This document shows, in pieces, positions 22,817 through 34,232 of a DNA stretch of 64,000 nt. The translations under genes and the position numbers were made by a program. The notes under the pieces were generated by a model. The model saw only the letters and a list, made by a program, of their open reading frames with translations, was not told where the DNA came from and searched no databases. The stretch's first letter is position 1, and the number at the start of each line of letters is the position of its first letter. This DNA is from Pyronema omphalodes (Eukaryota; Ascomycota; Pezizomycetes; Pezizales; Pyronemataceae): positions 1-64,000 of the forward strand of contig JAJJXM010000031.1 in assembly GCA_024516155.1 (NCBI GenBank), written 5' to 3'.

Positions 22817-25666
22817 AGTGATCAGCGCATGGATCCGCAGTTATTGAACTTTGCGTTGGAGGGAAATGTAAAGCATCAAAGAGAGATCTCTTGGTGTTGA
22901 AAAAGGAGGTGGAGCAGGTCAAAAGGCAGAGAATGAGTCAAGAAATGAGGATGAACGTGGTGGCATTATTTCCAGATGAGCCGATTACAGAACACATATT
23001 AGAGATTGTTCAATGGACAGATGTAGGAAGGCGGTTGGGGTAGGATACTGTAGAGGCACCGCTCAGAATCGGATTGAAACGAAGGTGTTTTGCGCAATGA
23101 GGATGTGGTAATGGATCTACGTAGCATACTTTATTTGGAGTATGCATGGATTACTTTTCGTAACTTGTTGATGTGGTGAGAATAGGTTGTTGCTCGACTA
23201 GCAATCAGAAGCTGGGCATTGATGGTATTAAGCCACCCGCTTCACAGTGCGCCAAGAACGATAAAACCGGCCTACTCAACAATACGACTCGCCGAAGGCT
23301 CCCACCTACATAAACACACACCGATAAACCAATTCTCCTAGCGCTCTAACAGCATAGCATACCGCCTCCCAAAAACACCAAAAGCCACACCTACAACATA
23401 AGCATATCCTGCAAAGGCCTTTCAAGCTTCAGTCATCATATAATTCAATAAATAAATAACATAAGCATCGGCCATATCCATATCTCTAAAAATACATCCA
23501 CCCATCCATTTCCCCTACATACCCCATATTCGTATTACCTTCATCCATTCATATTGCCACCCAAAAGCACCGTGCGATATAAACACTATTTACCCAACCC
23601 TTAGCAATAAATAACCTTAGCAATAATTAACCTTGTTATTAAGTCTTGGTATGTAGATCATATCTACCTAATAATCTGGCACCATGGCACGGACCCTGGG
23701 GGTCTCATATGTACATATGTGTAGATACATACTGCTTCCTGATTTTTGGTTTTTTATTCTAGAAGCTTTTAGGGGGAGGAGGGTCTGGGCGCTATATGAC
23801 AGGCTGGAATGGAATGGACTGGGATGGGATGGAAGGAATTGTGGGGTGTGTTCTGGAATTTGAGGAGGAAGGGATGCAGGGTGATGGGTTGACAGGTATG
23901 GAAAGGGCCGTGCGCGGGAAGGAGAAGAAATATATGGCTGTATATAGAGCTTATAAAGAGATCTTCTGAGATTGGGTTAGCTTTTGGGTTGGTATGTAGG
24001 GATGCATGTGGGGATGTTTGGAATCAATGGTGCCGGTGGTTATGGTCTGGGTTGGTGGGTTGATTTTGATTTTGTGGACTGTGGGCGGTGATGAGTTTAT
24101 TTCCTGTTTTTGTCTTTGTTTTTCTTTTCTTTGCTTTTGTTTTTCTTGTTTTGTAACGGCTTTTGTAACGGCTTTTGTGGATTTATACTTACTGTGACAG
24201 GAAAAGCTCTATGATAGTGCTTCTCTGTTTCTGTGATATATTTATCTCTACCGAGATTGACACCCATGATTCGGTGCACAAAACAAATTTAGCATGTATG
24301 TAGCAACCTTACTGAATATTATGTATGGGTTGAAATGGTATTTAATCCGGAAATCCTTATATGTACTCTCTAATTCTCCAAGAAAAGTGTCAACCCGCGT
24401 AGTAACAGGCTTCGACATTAATCTCTGAGTTTTGAACCTTTAAATTTGTTATTGAACATACGCCAGTTCATGAATAACAGATCTGGTCAATTCCAGAAGT
24501 AATTCGTAAGAAACCTCGACAGGAGTTTAGCATCATTGTAGCCCTTGTGATTTCTATTATCCACAATTGTGGCCACTACAGGTTGCCATGGTAGTGTTAA
24601 TATACCCTCCGCTGTGTTTTCCCATCGATTAGTAGATATTCCTATATAAAAGAGGGTTTGGGTAATACTGTTTTATATGCAGAACTCTCTAGTATACAGT
24701 ACTTTCTACAGGATCTATCTACTACTTTTGGGTCGGAGGGCGCGATGAATTGTTGTAAATTGACAGCTTATGTTGTTGACCAGTTGTTGCTATTGGTACA
24801 GTCGTATTGTATATCTCAATATTCGAGAATTACAGTTATTTCTTGCTTAACAAAATTTCATTATTGTTTGTTGTCTAGCAACGGATAGATAGATTATTAA
24901 ACCATCATGGTACAGTAAATTGATTTCGCTAAACTAGACAGACAGATAGGCATACAGACAGGCAGGTATGCCGGGTATCAAATGAACTGTAAAATAAACT
25001 GCAAAATCAACATATCCCGACAACCAACAGCCCCAACAAAACCACCTCATCGCCTCCAGCCCTGGAAATTAACGTCCGGTTAAAACCCGTAGTTATTGAT
25101 CCTTCCTTTAATCTTTCACATACCCGAAACCTCATATGTACATCCACAGAAGTTATCAATCCAATACCCCATCATCTTCGTTCTTGATATTCTCCATATT
25201 CCATACAGTACCTACAAATCCATTCAAGGCTAAACCCCCCATACCTTTCAATGCAGGGAGATTCCCACGATCTCGGATCCAGAAATTACAGGGCTGCTAC
25301 ATATATCCATCACCCCGACCATCGCGACCGTCCCGAACAAACCCTTAGCTCCGTGAATCCCTCAATGACTCATCGCCTCGACGGATGACAGTGATTAACG
25401 ATGTCTGATTACAAAACACCGGTATATGATATGTACCCAGAGCTACCCAACCATAGAAGCGTCGCGAAGGGTGCAGGGAAGTACCTTGTATGCAATGTGC
25501 ATAGCGCCGTAGTTAGTGGATATTGTGGTTTTAGTGCATATCGTCACCCGTAAGTCAAACTTCGCCTTACAAAGCCGAGATTTTTCGCGAACGATTTGTT
25601 TCATGTTCGCTATGATGGTGGTTTCCCGTCCCGTCTGTCCTAGCCTATGGGTCGGTCGGCGAATTT
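22817..25666. other. Gene-poor stretch
   Basis: No gene is supported. It includes a G-rich patch (23760-23900), T-rich stretches, and short AGAC/AGGC tandem words at about 24935-24970. A TATATAAAAG motif near 24643 has no convincing gene after it. Confidence 0.5.
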
Positions 25667-25768
25667 TATGGTGGATTTCACCATAAACGTCCGAAAACCG
25701 ACGAAAGTTAGGGATGGTACTTTTCAGTAAAGTTGGGCACGATACGGTAAAGTTGCAACGTAAGGTGT

Positions 25769-25800
25769 AAGCTTGGCATGTAACGTTACATACCAAACTT
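25769..25800. repeat. 32-bp near-palindrome in the transposon's left subterminal region
   Basis: The two 16-nt arms meet at TAAC|GTTA and pair at 14 of 16 positions. Both mismatches are C/T differences. Confidence 0.75.
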
Positions 25801-26295
25801 CAGCTAGTGCCATCACGTGACTAGCCTAGACGCTCCCTGAGGAGCCCGAGAGACGTGGAGAGGAGCTCTACACCCCTATCTGTCGCCTTATATGCGTATA
25901 TTAGCGCCTTGGCATCCTCAAATTCTGCAGCTTGGCATTCACGATACTGTCACGATGACCACGATACTGTAACAATACGTGACATTACGTTACGGTACAT
26001 TACTGTCACACGCTAGGCGCCCATCTCTAACGAAAGTCGACACTTTTGGTCCCGATGACAGGGGGGGCGACAGGGATTAAAATGGCTTCGAGTGACACTC
26101 GGTGATTCAGAGTTTTTCTCGCTTACGCTAATGTCGGAAGTCAAGTCGACCATACCTTCCCCGAAAGTCGCGCAATACCCTCCCGCCCTCAACTATCCTG
26201 CCGATCGCCTAGGCGCACCCTCGTGAGATTAATATTCACGTCCTTGATTTTTGATACATGGCTGATAAGAAGCAGAATTAAAATCAACAGCGTCA

Positions 26296-26714
26296 ATGCC
26301 ACGACCGACAAAGAGACGCAAGCAGAGCCAGCAGGTCGCTAGCCAGACTGCAATCAAGCGCCGCTGCGCTTCCGATAATGCCTCCGATGCGATATCCGTC
26401 GCTGACCCACCATTAAGCATGGTCACGAGTGTTTATTCTACCCAAAATTTCACTGTGAACTGAATTACATTGAATTTTACTGGGGAGCAGTCAAGCGATA
26501 TACTCGGGAGAACTGTAATTATACCTTCACGGGGTTGGAAAGAACAGTCTGCCAAGGGCTGGATTCAGTGTCTTTGACGACCATTCGCCGATTTGCAAAT
26601 AAATCACAACGATGGATTGATTCCTATGCATCAGGCTTGGATGAACGCCAACAGGAGTTTGTAGAGAGGGCGGAAGGATCACATCGGAGGAGGATGGGGG
26701 AGGATCTTGTTTAG
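26296..26714 (+). pseudogene. Internally deleted transposase (N-terminal and C-terminal remnants)
   Basis: The N-terminal remnant starts at ATG 26296 (MPRPTKRRKQSQQ), a basic start seen in fungal transposases, and closes at 26463. A different frame from 26418 to TAG 26714 gives the C-terminal end. It contains [32 protein letters not shown] and then [17 protein letters not shown], matching the last part of fungal DDE endonuclease transposases. The IE within it is the expected third catalytic acidic residue. The usual middle region with the first two Asp residues is missing, and the junction near 26418 is out of frame. It cannot encode an active enzyme. Confidence 0.8.
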
Positions 26715-27034
26715 TGCCATTAGCTTAGTCATTTTTTCAGCCAATCAAACATGTTTCTCCGCTGTGAATTTTCTAGTCTTGGCAGTCTTGGCATGCCAAG
26801 AGCGTCGACACATTTTAGGCCGCCCATACAAAATACCGGGTTTTTAAAGCTCTATAACTCATCGGATTTTTTTTGAATTTAATTTTTTTAATCGTAGTAT
26901 TGTTTTCCAGAAGAAGAATTTCAATTGTACGTTTATATATATTTGATTCTGGTTGTTGTGGTTGAGCAGTAGCGTTTGGCGTGGCGTGGGATTTTTTCGT
27001 CGGTTTTCGGACGTTTATGGTGAAATCCACCATA

Positions 27035-27595
27035 GGTTCTTGAGGTTCTTGAGGTTCTTGATGTACGTAGGGTTCTGTATGGATTTACAGATGGTGGACT
27101 GTGAAGAAACATACCTGTATGTATATGTACAAGCGGCTTTGATACTGATATATATACCTATAGCGATACCGATACCGATATCGATATCGGTACTTACCCA
27201 CCATACCATACCGTTACCGACACAGCTACATACCGACAAAGCGATTCAAACAAAACAGCCAGTTCCATACATACGTAACTCTGAATACATACATACATCA
27301 CACTTCCCCTGTAGAGTTATGATGACAGAAAGTTTCTTTGCAGAAAATTTCGATCTTGGAAATCGACGGTACATACATACGTAAAACGACGCTATGTATA
27401 GGGCGCTATCTATAAGTACATACGGGCCCGATTACAGTCCGTACACGTTACAGCTGTTCAAGGAATAACCATGTTGTAGCCCGCCCTATGAATGCTGCGC
27501 TTATTTACATTGCACTAAGGAATTGAATTGAATTCCCTACATACATATGAGGCTACTATGGAAAACTGTATGACATAACATCATTCATTGACATA
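27035..27595. repeat. Short tandem words between mobile elements
   Basis: The stretch contains three GGTTCTTGA units (27034-27062), a CGATAC/CGATAT hexamer patch (about 27160-27192) and ACATAC runs. No gene is supported. Confidence 0.55.
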
Positions 27596-27962
27596 CAGTC
27601 GAACCTCTTTATAAGAGTACGCTGGGACCGGAGAGGTGTACTCTTATAATGACGAAACTCTTCGGGACAGGTTGGCTTGGCGCGAGTGATCGCTTGAGAC
27701 CCGGCGCGCTGGGGGTGGTGTGTACCGCCCCTCAGCCCCAAGGTAGTGCATTAGCGCCACCTTGACACGAGTATACCCTGCTCAGCACCTACGGCCATAC
27801 CTCTATCTTAAGAGTATGCTAACAATTTTTCGCATTTCCTTAAGAGTATTTTAGTATCGAGGTTACTCTTATTTCCCATACAAAAATCGTCGGGACCACG
27901 GCTATGCACTCTTATGAAGAGGTTATTCTTATAATTAGTACGCTTATAAAAAGGTTCGACTG
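27596..27962 (+). mobile_element. MITE copy A, TA target site
   Basis: A 367-bp element flanked by TA on both sides. The ends are CAGTCGAACCTCTTTATAAG and, inverted, CAGTCGAACCTTTTTATAAG. The interior has no coding capacity and repeats ACTCTTAT-type words. CAGT-type ends and a TA target suggest a pogo/Tigger-like (Tc1/mariner) non-autonomous family. Confidence 0.88.
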
Positions 27963-28740
27963 TACATACATAGAGACCAGGGGAAAAAAAAAGGCCGAGA
28001 AGAAATGAAATGAAATGGAATCAAGGGACGAAAAAAAAAAAGAAAAAAACGGATTACATACAGGGAGTCTGTGGATTCTGTAAAATTTCTCCATGCGATT
28101 GTGTATGCTACTAGAGCTGTGGTGGGGTTTCTTCGCGCAGGTTCTGTTGATGATTTACAGCATGAGTTTTCGTTGAGGATGTAGAATTTCGAGATTTTTC
28201 TTTGGAGATATGTCTCGGCTGTCCGATGTCGAGCTGCACGGTACCTGCATTCTGCATCTGTTGGGGGGTTATTCAGCAGAGATATGTAGACCGGTATATA
28301 TATATGTATCTATGAGTACATAAAACCTCAAAATACCTCGTTCTAGTTACACAAACTCAGCACGCAAACCCCAAACTTTGAAATCGCTCATTCATCGTTC
28401 CAGAAACGCAAAAACAAACCCCAAAGTCCAAAACCTTTGCATACATAGAATCACAATCAAAAAACACGGTGTTATACATATATATGTACATAGCAAAAAC
28501 CTACCCAAATGCTTCAAAAAACTTGCAAACGTAGAGCACCATACATATCACGTCATGATTTTACCCTATCCCATCCGTTCTATTCATCCCATCCCCCAGC
28601 GCCACCCCGGACCCCCGGTGTTGACCCACCATGTTAGCCGGCGGCGATGCGGATCATCACGGAACGGCGGAACGACGGTAGATCCGTTGGTTGCCAACTT
28701 GCCAACTTGCCAACTTTCCGTCACCGACTCACCGTTTCAG

Positions 28741-28779
28741 AAACTCTATTTTTTTTTTTTTCTTTTTTTTTTTTTTTTG
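28741..28779 (+). repeat. Interrupted poly-T tract
   Basis: Nearly pure T, broken once by a C and preceded by mixed sequence. Length may be unreliable in assembly. Confidence 0.7.
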
Positions 28780-28860
28780 GGAGCTAGGAAGGCTTTGGTA
28801 GGGTGTCGTGTGCTCGTTTTTTTTGCCTGGTCATGAAGCTAACGGGGGTAGGGTGGATGA

Positions 28861-28990
28861 GGTGCAGGCGACTTGGTGATTTGGTGATTTGGTGATTTGG
28901 TGCGGCAGCTAGGGGTTTGGGGTTTGGGGAGGAGGCGGAGGCGGAGGCGGAGATGGAGATGGAGATGGAGGTGAGGTGAGGGAGAGGAGA
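28861..28990 (+). repeat. GATTTGGT, GGCGGA and GGAGAT short tandem repeats
   Basis: About four 8-bp GATTTGGT units are followed by 6-bp GGAGGC and GGAGAT units, then GTGAG words. Confidence 0.75.
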
Positions 28991-29320
28991 AGGAGAATGG
29001 GGAAGTGAAATTATTCTCGACGGCTGGGTGTAGTGATATCTCTCATACATGCATACATTCATAAAATCTCAGTACACCATAATCACAGTCCTCAATGACA
29101 TCATTCCTCCTCATCTCTCAGCTCCACCATCCCCCATACAGACCAACCCCCCTCACTCCTTATTCCACAATACGATCTTGGAAGTTTATGCCATGTTCCA
29201 TATCCTTCCATCTTCCATAATATCCCTCTATATACCCTCGCTTAACCATTTTTTTTAATGTTTTCTGCACTTTGTGTTGATATCTTATGCTTGATACCAC
29301 GGTTATTGTTTTGTTCTGTC

Positions 29321-29364
29321 GTTCTGTGGTTCTGTGGTTCTGTGGTTCTGTGGTTCTGTGGTTC
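29321..29364 (+). repeat. 8-bp minisatellite GTTCTGTG, about 5 copies
   Basis: Perfect GTTCTGTG units, followed by diverged GGTTCGGTGG units up to about 29400. Confidence 0.85.
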
Positions 29365-29565
29365 GGTTCGGTGGCTTAGTTCGGTGGTTCGGTGGCTTGT
29401 ACTTAACTTATACTATCGGCACTGTGTTTTCGAAGCGATATCGAGAAAGGAAAAGGTTCTCCGGTGATGGACTGGACTGGAATATTACAGTGGAACTTAG
29501 TTTTTGTGGAGTTTATCGTATGGCATGTAGTCCATGAATTGCATATATTCTGTAATTTGCATATA

Positions 29566-29921
29566 CAGTCGAACCTTTTTATAAGCGTACCAATTATAAG
29601 AATAACCTCTTCATAAGAGTGCATAGCCGTAGTCCCGTCGATTTTTGTATGGGAAATAAGAGTAACCTCGATACTAAAATACTCTTAAGGAAATGCGAAA
29701 AATTGTTAGCATACTCTTATGATAGAGGTATGTGAGCAGGGTATACTCGTACCAAGGTGGCGCTAATGCACTACCTTGGGGCAGAGGAGCGGTAAACACC
29801 ACCCCCAGCGCGCTGGGTCTCAAGCAATCACTCGCGCCAAGCCAACCTCTGCCGAAGAGTTTCGTCATTATAAGAGTACACTTCTCTGGTCCCAGCGTAC
29901 TCTTATAAGGAGGTTCGACTG
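29566..29921 (-). mobile_element. MITE copy B, inverted relative to copy A
   Basis: A 356-bp copy of the element at 27596-27962, in the opposite orientation, flanked by TA. Shared inner blocks include AAATGCGAAAAATTGTTAGC and CTCAAGCAATCACTCGCG-type sequence. GTAGTCCATGAA occurs 26 nt before the left TA and again at the right end; this may reflect a nested insertion or coincidence. Confidence 0.88.
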
Positions 29922-29936
29922 TAGTCCATGAAGTCA

Positions 29937-30144
29937 ATAGATCCCATAGATCCCATACTTTTTACACATGCCATAGATGTCATAGATCCCATAGATCCCA
30001 TAGATCCCATAGATCCCATAGATCCCATAGATCCCATAGATCCCATAGATCCCATAGATCCCATAGATCCCATAGATCCCATAGATCTCGTAGATCTCGT
30101 AGATCCCATAGATCCCATAGATCTCGTAGATTTCATAGATCTCC
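29937..30144 (+). repeat. 9-bp minisatellite CATAGATCC, about 18 or more copies
   Basis: The core at about 29980-30090 is perfect; the right side has GTAGATCTC variants. It gives long open frames (Ile-Asp-Pro repeats) that are an artefact of the 9-bp period. Confidence 0.9.
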
Positions 30145-30240
30145 TATAATCAGCAGTCACAGCGGCAGTAACAGCAGTAACAGCAGTCACAGCAGTCACA
30201 GCGGCAATGACAGCGGCAATGACAGCGGCAATGACAGCTA
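30145..30240 (+). repeat. AGCAGTCAC / AGCGGCAATGAC repeats
   Basis: Diverged 9-bp (CAGCAGTAA, CAGCAGTCA) and 12-bp (GACAGCGGCAAT) units directly follow the previous array. Confidence 0.7.
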
Positions 30241-30270
30241 TACATATTATATACCAAAACAAAACCCCCC

Positions 30271-30350
30271 AAAACCACAAAACCACAAAACCACAAAACC
30301 ACAAAACCACAAAACCACAAAACCACAAAACCACAAAACCACAAAACCAC
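30271..30350 (+). repeat. 8-bp minisatellite AAAACCAC, 10 copies
   Basis: Perfect AAAACCAC units. The array switches directly into a 9-bp AAAACCTCC array at 30351. Confidence 0.9.
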
Positions 30351-30413
30351 AAAACCTCCAAAACCTCCAAAACCTCCAAAACCTCCAAAACCTCCAAAAC
30401 CTCCAAAACCCCC
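30351..30413 (+). repeat. 9-bp minisatellite AAAACCTCC, 7 copies
   Basis: Differs from the preceding 8-bp unit by one inserted and one changed base. It ends in AAAACCACA words again. Confidence 0.9.
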
Positions 30414-30585
30414 AAAACCACAAAACCACAAACAATACCCATCATAACTAAACGCCCAACAGAATCATTCCGCAGCATACACGGAATCTATATATATACC
30501 CTGTACAATATGACAGTAATGAAACGGAGTTTCAATAGCGCGTTTCACCACCCTACACCCTACACCATACTTCCGAATTCCAAGG

Positions 30586-30830
30586 GTTCCGAGAGATTTA
30601 AGAGTTCCAAGAGTTCTAAAAATTCCAAGGGTTCCAAGAGTTGCAAGAGTTCTAAGAGATTTAAGAGATTTAAGAGATTTAAGAGATTTAAGAGATTTAA
30701 GAGATTTAAGAGATTTAAGAGATTTAAGAGATTTAAGAGATTTAAGAGATTTAAGAGATTTAAGAGATTTAAGAGATTTAAGAGATTTAAGAGATTTAAG
30801 AGATTTGAGAGATTTAAGAGAGTCAAGAAA
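30586..30830 (+). repeat. 9-bp minisatellite GAGATTTAA with a degenerate left edge
   Basis: The core at about 30654-30811 is homogeneous GAGATTTAA, 17 or more copies. The left edge (30586-30654) consists of 9-mers such as GAGTTCCAA, GAGTTCTAA and GAGTTGCAA. Long open frames here (Arg-Phe-Lys; on the other strand Leu-Asn-Leu) come from the period, not from a gene. Confidence 0.92.
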
Positions 30831-31127
30831 CGACGGACGGGTGCTTAATTCGCGGTGAAGATTTCCACAGGGAAGTACATAGGATATCGTTATTGTACAT
30901 ACAGCCACCATATCCACCATATGGCATATCCTGCTATGGAAGATTCGAACAGCGACAGCGACAGGGATAGGGGATTATATCGTGATGGAGATGCGATGTG
31001 ATGACGGTTGATGTGATGTGGTGATAAATGTGATGTGGTGATAGATGTGATGCGGGGAATGTGAAGTGTAAAGTGTTCCTGCATCTACATAGGTATATCA
31101 TCCATCAATAGTTGTTCCTGCATCGGC

Positions 31128-31172
31128 GCATCGTAGCATCGTAGCATCGCAGCATCGCAGCATCGCAGCATC
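31128..31172 (+). repeat. 8-bp minisatellite GCATCGCA / GCATCGTA
   Basis: About five units with a C/T variant. Confidence 0.8.
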
Positions 31173-31401
31173 GGCATCAGTAGTTGCAACTTACAACTTG
31201 CAACTAATAACCAATAAATTGATCCACCGTAATATAAAGAGCACTCATACATAGCTTCATAGCCCCATAGCTCCAGGGTCCATAGTCCATAAATCAACAA
31301 ATTTCCAAACTACCAAATTGCGAATCGAATAATCACCAATTCATACACCAAAAAATCATAAAACCAATAAACTATATTTGTATTCCAGAATCGCAAATCC
31401 A

Positions 31402-31530
31402 TTACAGCATTACAACACTACAACACTACAACATCATAACACTACAGCACTACAGCACTACAGCACTACAGCATTACAGCACTACAGCACCATAACACTA
31501 CAGCATCATAACACTACAGCATCACAACAC
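31402..31530 (+). repeat. 8-bp minisatellite CACTACAG with variants
   Basis: CACTACAA, CACTACAG, CATTACAG and CATAACAC units, about 15 copies. Confidence 0.8.
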
Positions 31531-31721
31531 CATAGAACATAGAACATAGACGCTATCATCTTGCTGATCTCTATTTTTTTTTTTTTTTATTGTTTATCGC
31601 GCACCCTGAAGTCTTGTGGGTTCCTCGATATACATATATGGCAGCGATACTCCGGAGTCTGGGTGTTTGTAGCTTCCGGTGGCTCTGGTGATTAGTTGTA
31701 GGTGTAGATGAAGATGAAGAT

Positions 31722-31757
31722 GAGGTGATGAGGTGATGAGGTGATGAGGTGATGAGG
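31722..31757 (+). repeat. 8-bp minisatellite GAGGTGAT, about 4-5 copies
   Basis: Perfect units, preceded by GAAGAT words. Confidence 0.8.
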
Positions 31758-32410
31758 TAGATGAGCCGGTGGATAAGGCTATAGATGATGCGATAGATGA
31801 TGCGATGGCTTGCATATGGCATATAGAATCTGGGATATGATATTACATATACATATTATATCCGAGAGATTGGATTATGTATGTATATTGTGGATAGAAT
31901 TTTATCCACAGCGCGGGATTGGAGTTTAAGGGAGAATCCGAGATATGATGCGATGCGGCGATGCGGCGATGCGATGCGATGCGTTGCTACATATGATCAG
32001 GATCTTCAGCGCGTCAGAGCTATGGCAAACATACGATGCACCAGATGCGATGATATGATACTCAGGATACCCGCACCTCACCTCCTCACTCCTCAATAAG
32101 CGGGGAATACTTTCTTCGAACCAATAAAGTTATCGACTACATACCTACATACCGCCTTGTCGAGCTAGCTGGATTCTCTAGATCCTATCATTTTACCATA
32201 CACTTTTACACTTTTATACTTTGGCAGGGTCCAGGGATGGCGATTGGATGCGGGAAGGAATGGAGGAAGGTTTCCAGGGTGGGGGATCGAGTGCAATTTC
32301 CGGTGGGGCTAGTGCGGGGAGGGGAGATGATGGTTATTGGTTATTGGTACTGCGACTGTGACTGTGACGGTAGGAAGATGATGATGAGTACACAGGTACA
32401 TAGAAGAATT

Positions 32411-32438
32411 GAGGATTGAGGATTGAGGATTGAGGATT
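32411..32438 (+). repeat. 7-bp minisatellite GAGGATT, 4 copies
   Basis: Perfect units. Confidence 0.8.
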
Positions 32439-32543
32439 GGAAGAATAAAATATCTACTCCTGAAATGTTTAGAGATGGAGATGAGAGTTTCGTTGGGCAT
32501 GGATTTGTTTTTGTTTTTTTTGCTGTTGTATTTAGATTCCATT

Positions 32544-32743
32544 CTATTTGCTATTCGCTATTCGCTATTTGCTATTCGCTATTCGCTATTCGCTATTCGT
32601 ATGATCTTCAAGATCCCCTGATTTTCTCCTGATGCTGTTTTTGTTCTGTTGATCGTTCGGAATGAGAAATTCGAAATTTGGGATTCTTCAGTGGAAGCTC
32701 TTTTCTGCTCGCTACTCGCTATTCGCTACTCGCTATTCGCTAC
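32544..32743 (+). repeat. Two blocks of a 7-bp minisatellite GCTATTC / GCTACTC
   Basis: The first block is 32544-32599 and the second 32707-32743, separated by about 107 nt of unique sequence but sharing the same unit. Confidence 0.82.
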
Positions 32744-33050
32744 GGCTCATTCATCTCGCGGCTCGCTCCTTCCCCTTCACTTCCCTTCTTACTTCACTTT
32801 ACATTCCTCGCTAACCCCCCTGTCCCCCTGCAACCACCCCCTCGCTCGTCCTCTTCTTGGCTCTTCCAATCTCAACTGGTTGAAGGAAGGTTCAACGCCC
32901 CCTCCCTTCCCTCCACCCCCGTCACTTTTTTCTCCCCGCTCAGCACTTACCCGTTACAGCAATTTCAGCTGAAGCATTTTTCTTCAAATGAGAAAAAAAA
33001 CTCGAAATTGGGAACGATAATTGGTCCTAGTCCTAGTCCGTTCACGTGAG

Positions 33051-33292
33051 GGGAAGGAGTAGGAGTAGGAGTAGGAGTAAGAGTGCAGCAGTGACATTTT
33101 TTTTTTTTTTTTTTTTTTCTTCCTGTGTGTTTTGGAATGAAAATGGAAAATGAAAAATGAAAAATGTTAGACATAGACAAAGCGTCGTCAGAAAGAACGG
33201 CCAGACAAGCAAGCCAGCAAGCCAGCCCAGCAAGCCCAGCAAGTCGACAGATCAACTGTGCGGACCCCTGAGCGAAGCGACGCAGGAACACC

Positions 33293-33325
<33 letters not shown>

Positions 33326-34232
33326 AGGAACACAGAGCAACAGCCCAGCCCAGCCGGGAACTCAGATCATCGACGCAGCAGAGCAGAGCAGAGCAGAGCA
33401 GCAGAGCAGAGCACAGCAGCATCGCAGAGAAGAAAATCAGAAAATCAGAAAATCACCGATGAATTGATCCGATCCTCACTTTTAGCCGCCCTGCGAAAAA
33501 ACACACCAAAAGTCAAAAGTCAGGTACCAAAAATCCAAAAAGCCAAAAACCGACCGACCGACCGAACCAACTCAACCACTCCGTGAGCTAGTCACAAAAG
33601 AAGAATACGCCCGGAGAACCGACGAGACAGCTAAGCTGACCGAGCTGCTTGACCATTGCACAATCCACCACCGACCGACACGGAGTTACAACATCGACAA
33701 GTCGAAAAATCAATCAATCAATCAAATCAGAGTTTGGGAGGATCTACCGAGGATTGAGCAGAGCCGAAAGAGCTAGCTAGGTGCGTTGCAAAGAACGGAC
33801 TGAGAAGAAAGTTCACTTCAGTCAGGAGGGAGGGGGGGCTATCGTCAAACTGACAGGAGCTGCTTCAGATACTTCGATACACCCGCTCCACACTCGCTTC
33901 TTACTCTCGCTCCACATTCGCTTCGACACTTTCGCTTCGCTTCACAACTGCTGTGCGCATTGCTCTGACTACACTCACATACACACACACACACACACTC
34001 CTTCACCGACAGCTAGAGGCCCCAGTTGGATCCAAAAATTTTATTCATTTCACAGTCTGATTGCAACACCTGAACTCACTCCTTTCCGACCAACAGTGCG
34101 TGCGAACAAAGCTAGAAAACACTATCATTCAATCATTCCGCAGGCGGATACACTGTTACAGCGATTCACACAGCTGAATAATATCGAAAAACAAGCCATA
34201 GTTGAAGAATAATATCGATACATTACAAAACC
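33051..34232 (+). promoter_or_regulatory. Likely promoter and long 5' leader of the 34.2-kb gene
   Basis: The region holds a TTCACGTGAG box (about 33043-33052), AGGAGT repeats, a T-run at about 33100-33118, a CAG run (33293-33324), AGAGC repeats (33376-33420), CCGA repeats (about 33551-33566) and AC repeats (about 33977-33996). Such A/C-rich, CAG-rich sequence is common in long leaders of fungal regulatory genes. The transcript start is not known, and an open frame at 33781-34212 is not convincing. Confidence 0.4.

Larger units (their letters stand above)
25667..27034 (+). mobile_element. Tc1/mariner-like DNA transposon, internally deleted
   Basis: A 40-bp sequence at 25667-25706 (beginning TATGGTGGATTTCACCATAA) recurs as its exact reverse complement at 26995-27034. 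The outermost TA on each side is best read as the duplicated TA target, leaving 38-bp inverted repeats starting TGGTGGATTTC. Inside are the N-terminal and C-terminal ends of a fungal DDE transposase with the middle missing. TA target plus a DDE transposase is the Tc1/mariner (IS630) pattern. Perfect 40-bp identity of the ends suggests recent activity or recent mobilisation in trans. Confidence 0.85.
30831..33050. other. Spacer between minisatellites, no supported gene
   Basis: Apart from the arrays listed, the stretch is low-complexity or unremarkable. All open frames are driven by repeats. Confidence 0.5.

Noticed and set aside
29981..30420. Possible CRISPR-like array because of regular repeats
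   Set aside because: There are no unique spacers, units are 8-9 bp, and the genome is eukaryotic.
29928..30848. Long open frames on both strands made of Ile-Asp-Pro, Lys-Pro-Gln, Arg-Phe-Lys or Leu-Asn-Leu repeats
   Set aside because: They arise from 8- and 9-bp tandem arrays that keep all frames open; there is no non-repeat coding sequence around them.
33157..33462. 101-codon frame with a Ser run
   Set aside because: It is made of CAG and AGAGC repeats in what looks like a promoter or leader.
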